From: Actinomycetes bacterium
GTDB lineage: Bacteria > Actinomycetota > Aquicultoria > CAJVYJ01 > JAUVQD01
DNA: 7,950 nucleotides
Direction: 5' to 3'
Assembly (NCBI GenBank): GCA_030666075.1
Contig: DAOUYN010000029.1
Location: 1 to 7,950 of the forward strand
Shown here: one piece after another, positions 6,381 to 7,950 of the stretch
Position numbering within the stretch: the first letter of the stretch is position 1
Layout: every line of letters starts with the position of its first letter
Program-made: the position numbers and the translations under genes
The notes under the pieces: generated by a model
The model's database searches: none
Seen by the model: only the letters and a program-made list of their open reading frames with translations
What the model was told of the DNA's origin: nothing

Positions 6381-6412
6381 AGGTCCGGCCGAATTCTAGA
6401 GGAGAGGTATAG

Positions 6413-7840
<1,428 letters not shown>

Positions 7841-7844
7841 TAGT

Positions 7845-7950
7845 ATGTCCGAACGTAAACTGCGGTGTGAAGTCATCACGCCGGAGAAGATACTGTATAG
7901 CGGAGAAGTCGATATGGTGGTCGCCCCCGGTGTCGGTGGCGAGCTCGGGA
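7845..7950 (+). CDS. atpC: ATP synthase F1 subunit epsilon (3' partial)
   Basis: Thirty-five codons are visible before the window ends. They read as the N-terminal beta-sandwich of epsilon: MSERKLRCEVITPEKILYSG, then EVDMVVAPGVGGELG. This is the conserved opening of the family, which connects gamma to the c-ring and, through its missing C-terminal helices, inhibits ATP hydrolysis. About 100 residues should follow outside the window. ATG has AAGGAAGG (7826-7833) 11 nt upstream, within the end of atpD. No statement about the inhibitory C-terminal domain is possible here. Confidence 0.95.
   Translation, partial: MSERKLRCEVITPEKILYSGEVDMVVAPGVGGELG

Noticed and set aside
6381..6412. Terminator or promoter between atpG and atpD
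   Set aside because: The 32-nt gap holds only a short CCGG palindrome and the atpD ribosome site. There is no stem with a T-run and no promoter-like boxes.

Overview
The window is one co-directional (+ strand) gene block: the 3' part of a membrane sugar-phosphate transferase of the WecA/TagO family, followed by an almost complete F-type ATP synthase operon in the order atpZ-atpI-atpB-atpE-atpF-atpH-atpA-atpG-atpD-atpC. Both ends are cut by the window: the transferase lacks its N-terminus and atpC keeps only its first 35 codons. I see no tRNA, rRNA, mobile element, CRISPR array or prophage sequence. No gene-free stretch exceeds 155 bases.

Organism: a moderately GC-rich bacterium (high fifties by eye) using ATG, GTG and TTG starts with clear Shine-Dalgarno (SD) sequences. 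A wecA-type gene directly upstream of the atp operon is known from Actinomycetota (the rfe/wecA-atp arrangement of mycobacteria) and from some Gram-positive anaerobes. The separate b (168 aa) and delta (204 aa) subunits and the 504-aa alpha without a C-terminal extension argue against Mycobacteriales. A deep-branching actinobacterium or a clostridial-type Firmicute fits best; this is inference and not settled by the window.

Layout: 1-1028 wecA (partial). 1025-1183 is a leader region holding a possible 44-codon small ORF coupled to wecA by a GTGA overlap, plus a set of competing G4/C4 hairpins, one followed by a T-run, just before atpZ. 1184-1738 holds the accessory membrane proteins AtpZ and AtpI. 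1742-3372 holds the Fo sector (a, c, b). 3362-7840 holds delta, alpha, gamma and beta of F1, and epsilon begins at 7845. Most junctions are tight (11-nt overlap to 20-nt gap). The larger core gaps are 75 nt before atpE, with a small hairpin and the strongest SD of the window, and 32 nt before atpD.

Function: AtpB (a) and the AtpE ring (c) form the ion path; AtpF (b) and AtpH (delta) form the stator; AtpG (gamma) and AtpC (epsilon) form the rotor stalk; AtpA3AtpD3 make ATP. AtpZ/AtpI probably assist assembly of the c-ring or Mg2+ supply. The visible catalytic and ion-binding residues are intact, and the c subunit looks proton-specific. The enzyme itself is ordinary. The less ordinary signals are in expression control: the leader before atpZ, the atpB-atpE gap, and start codons that broadly follow subunit copy number.
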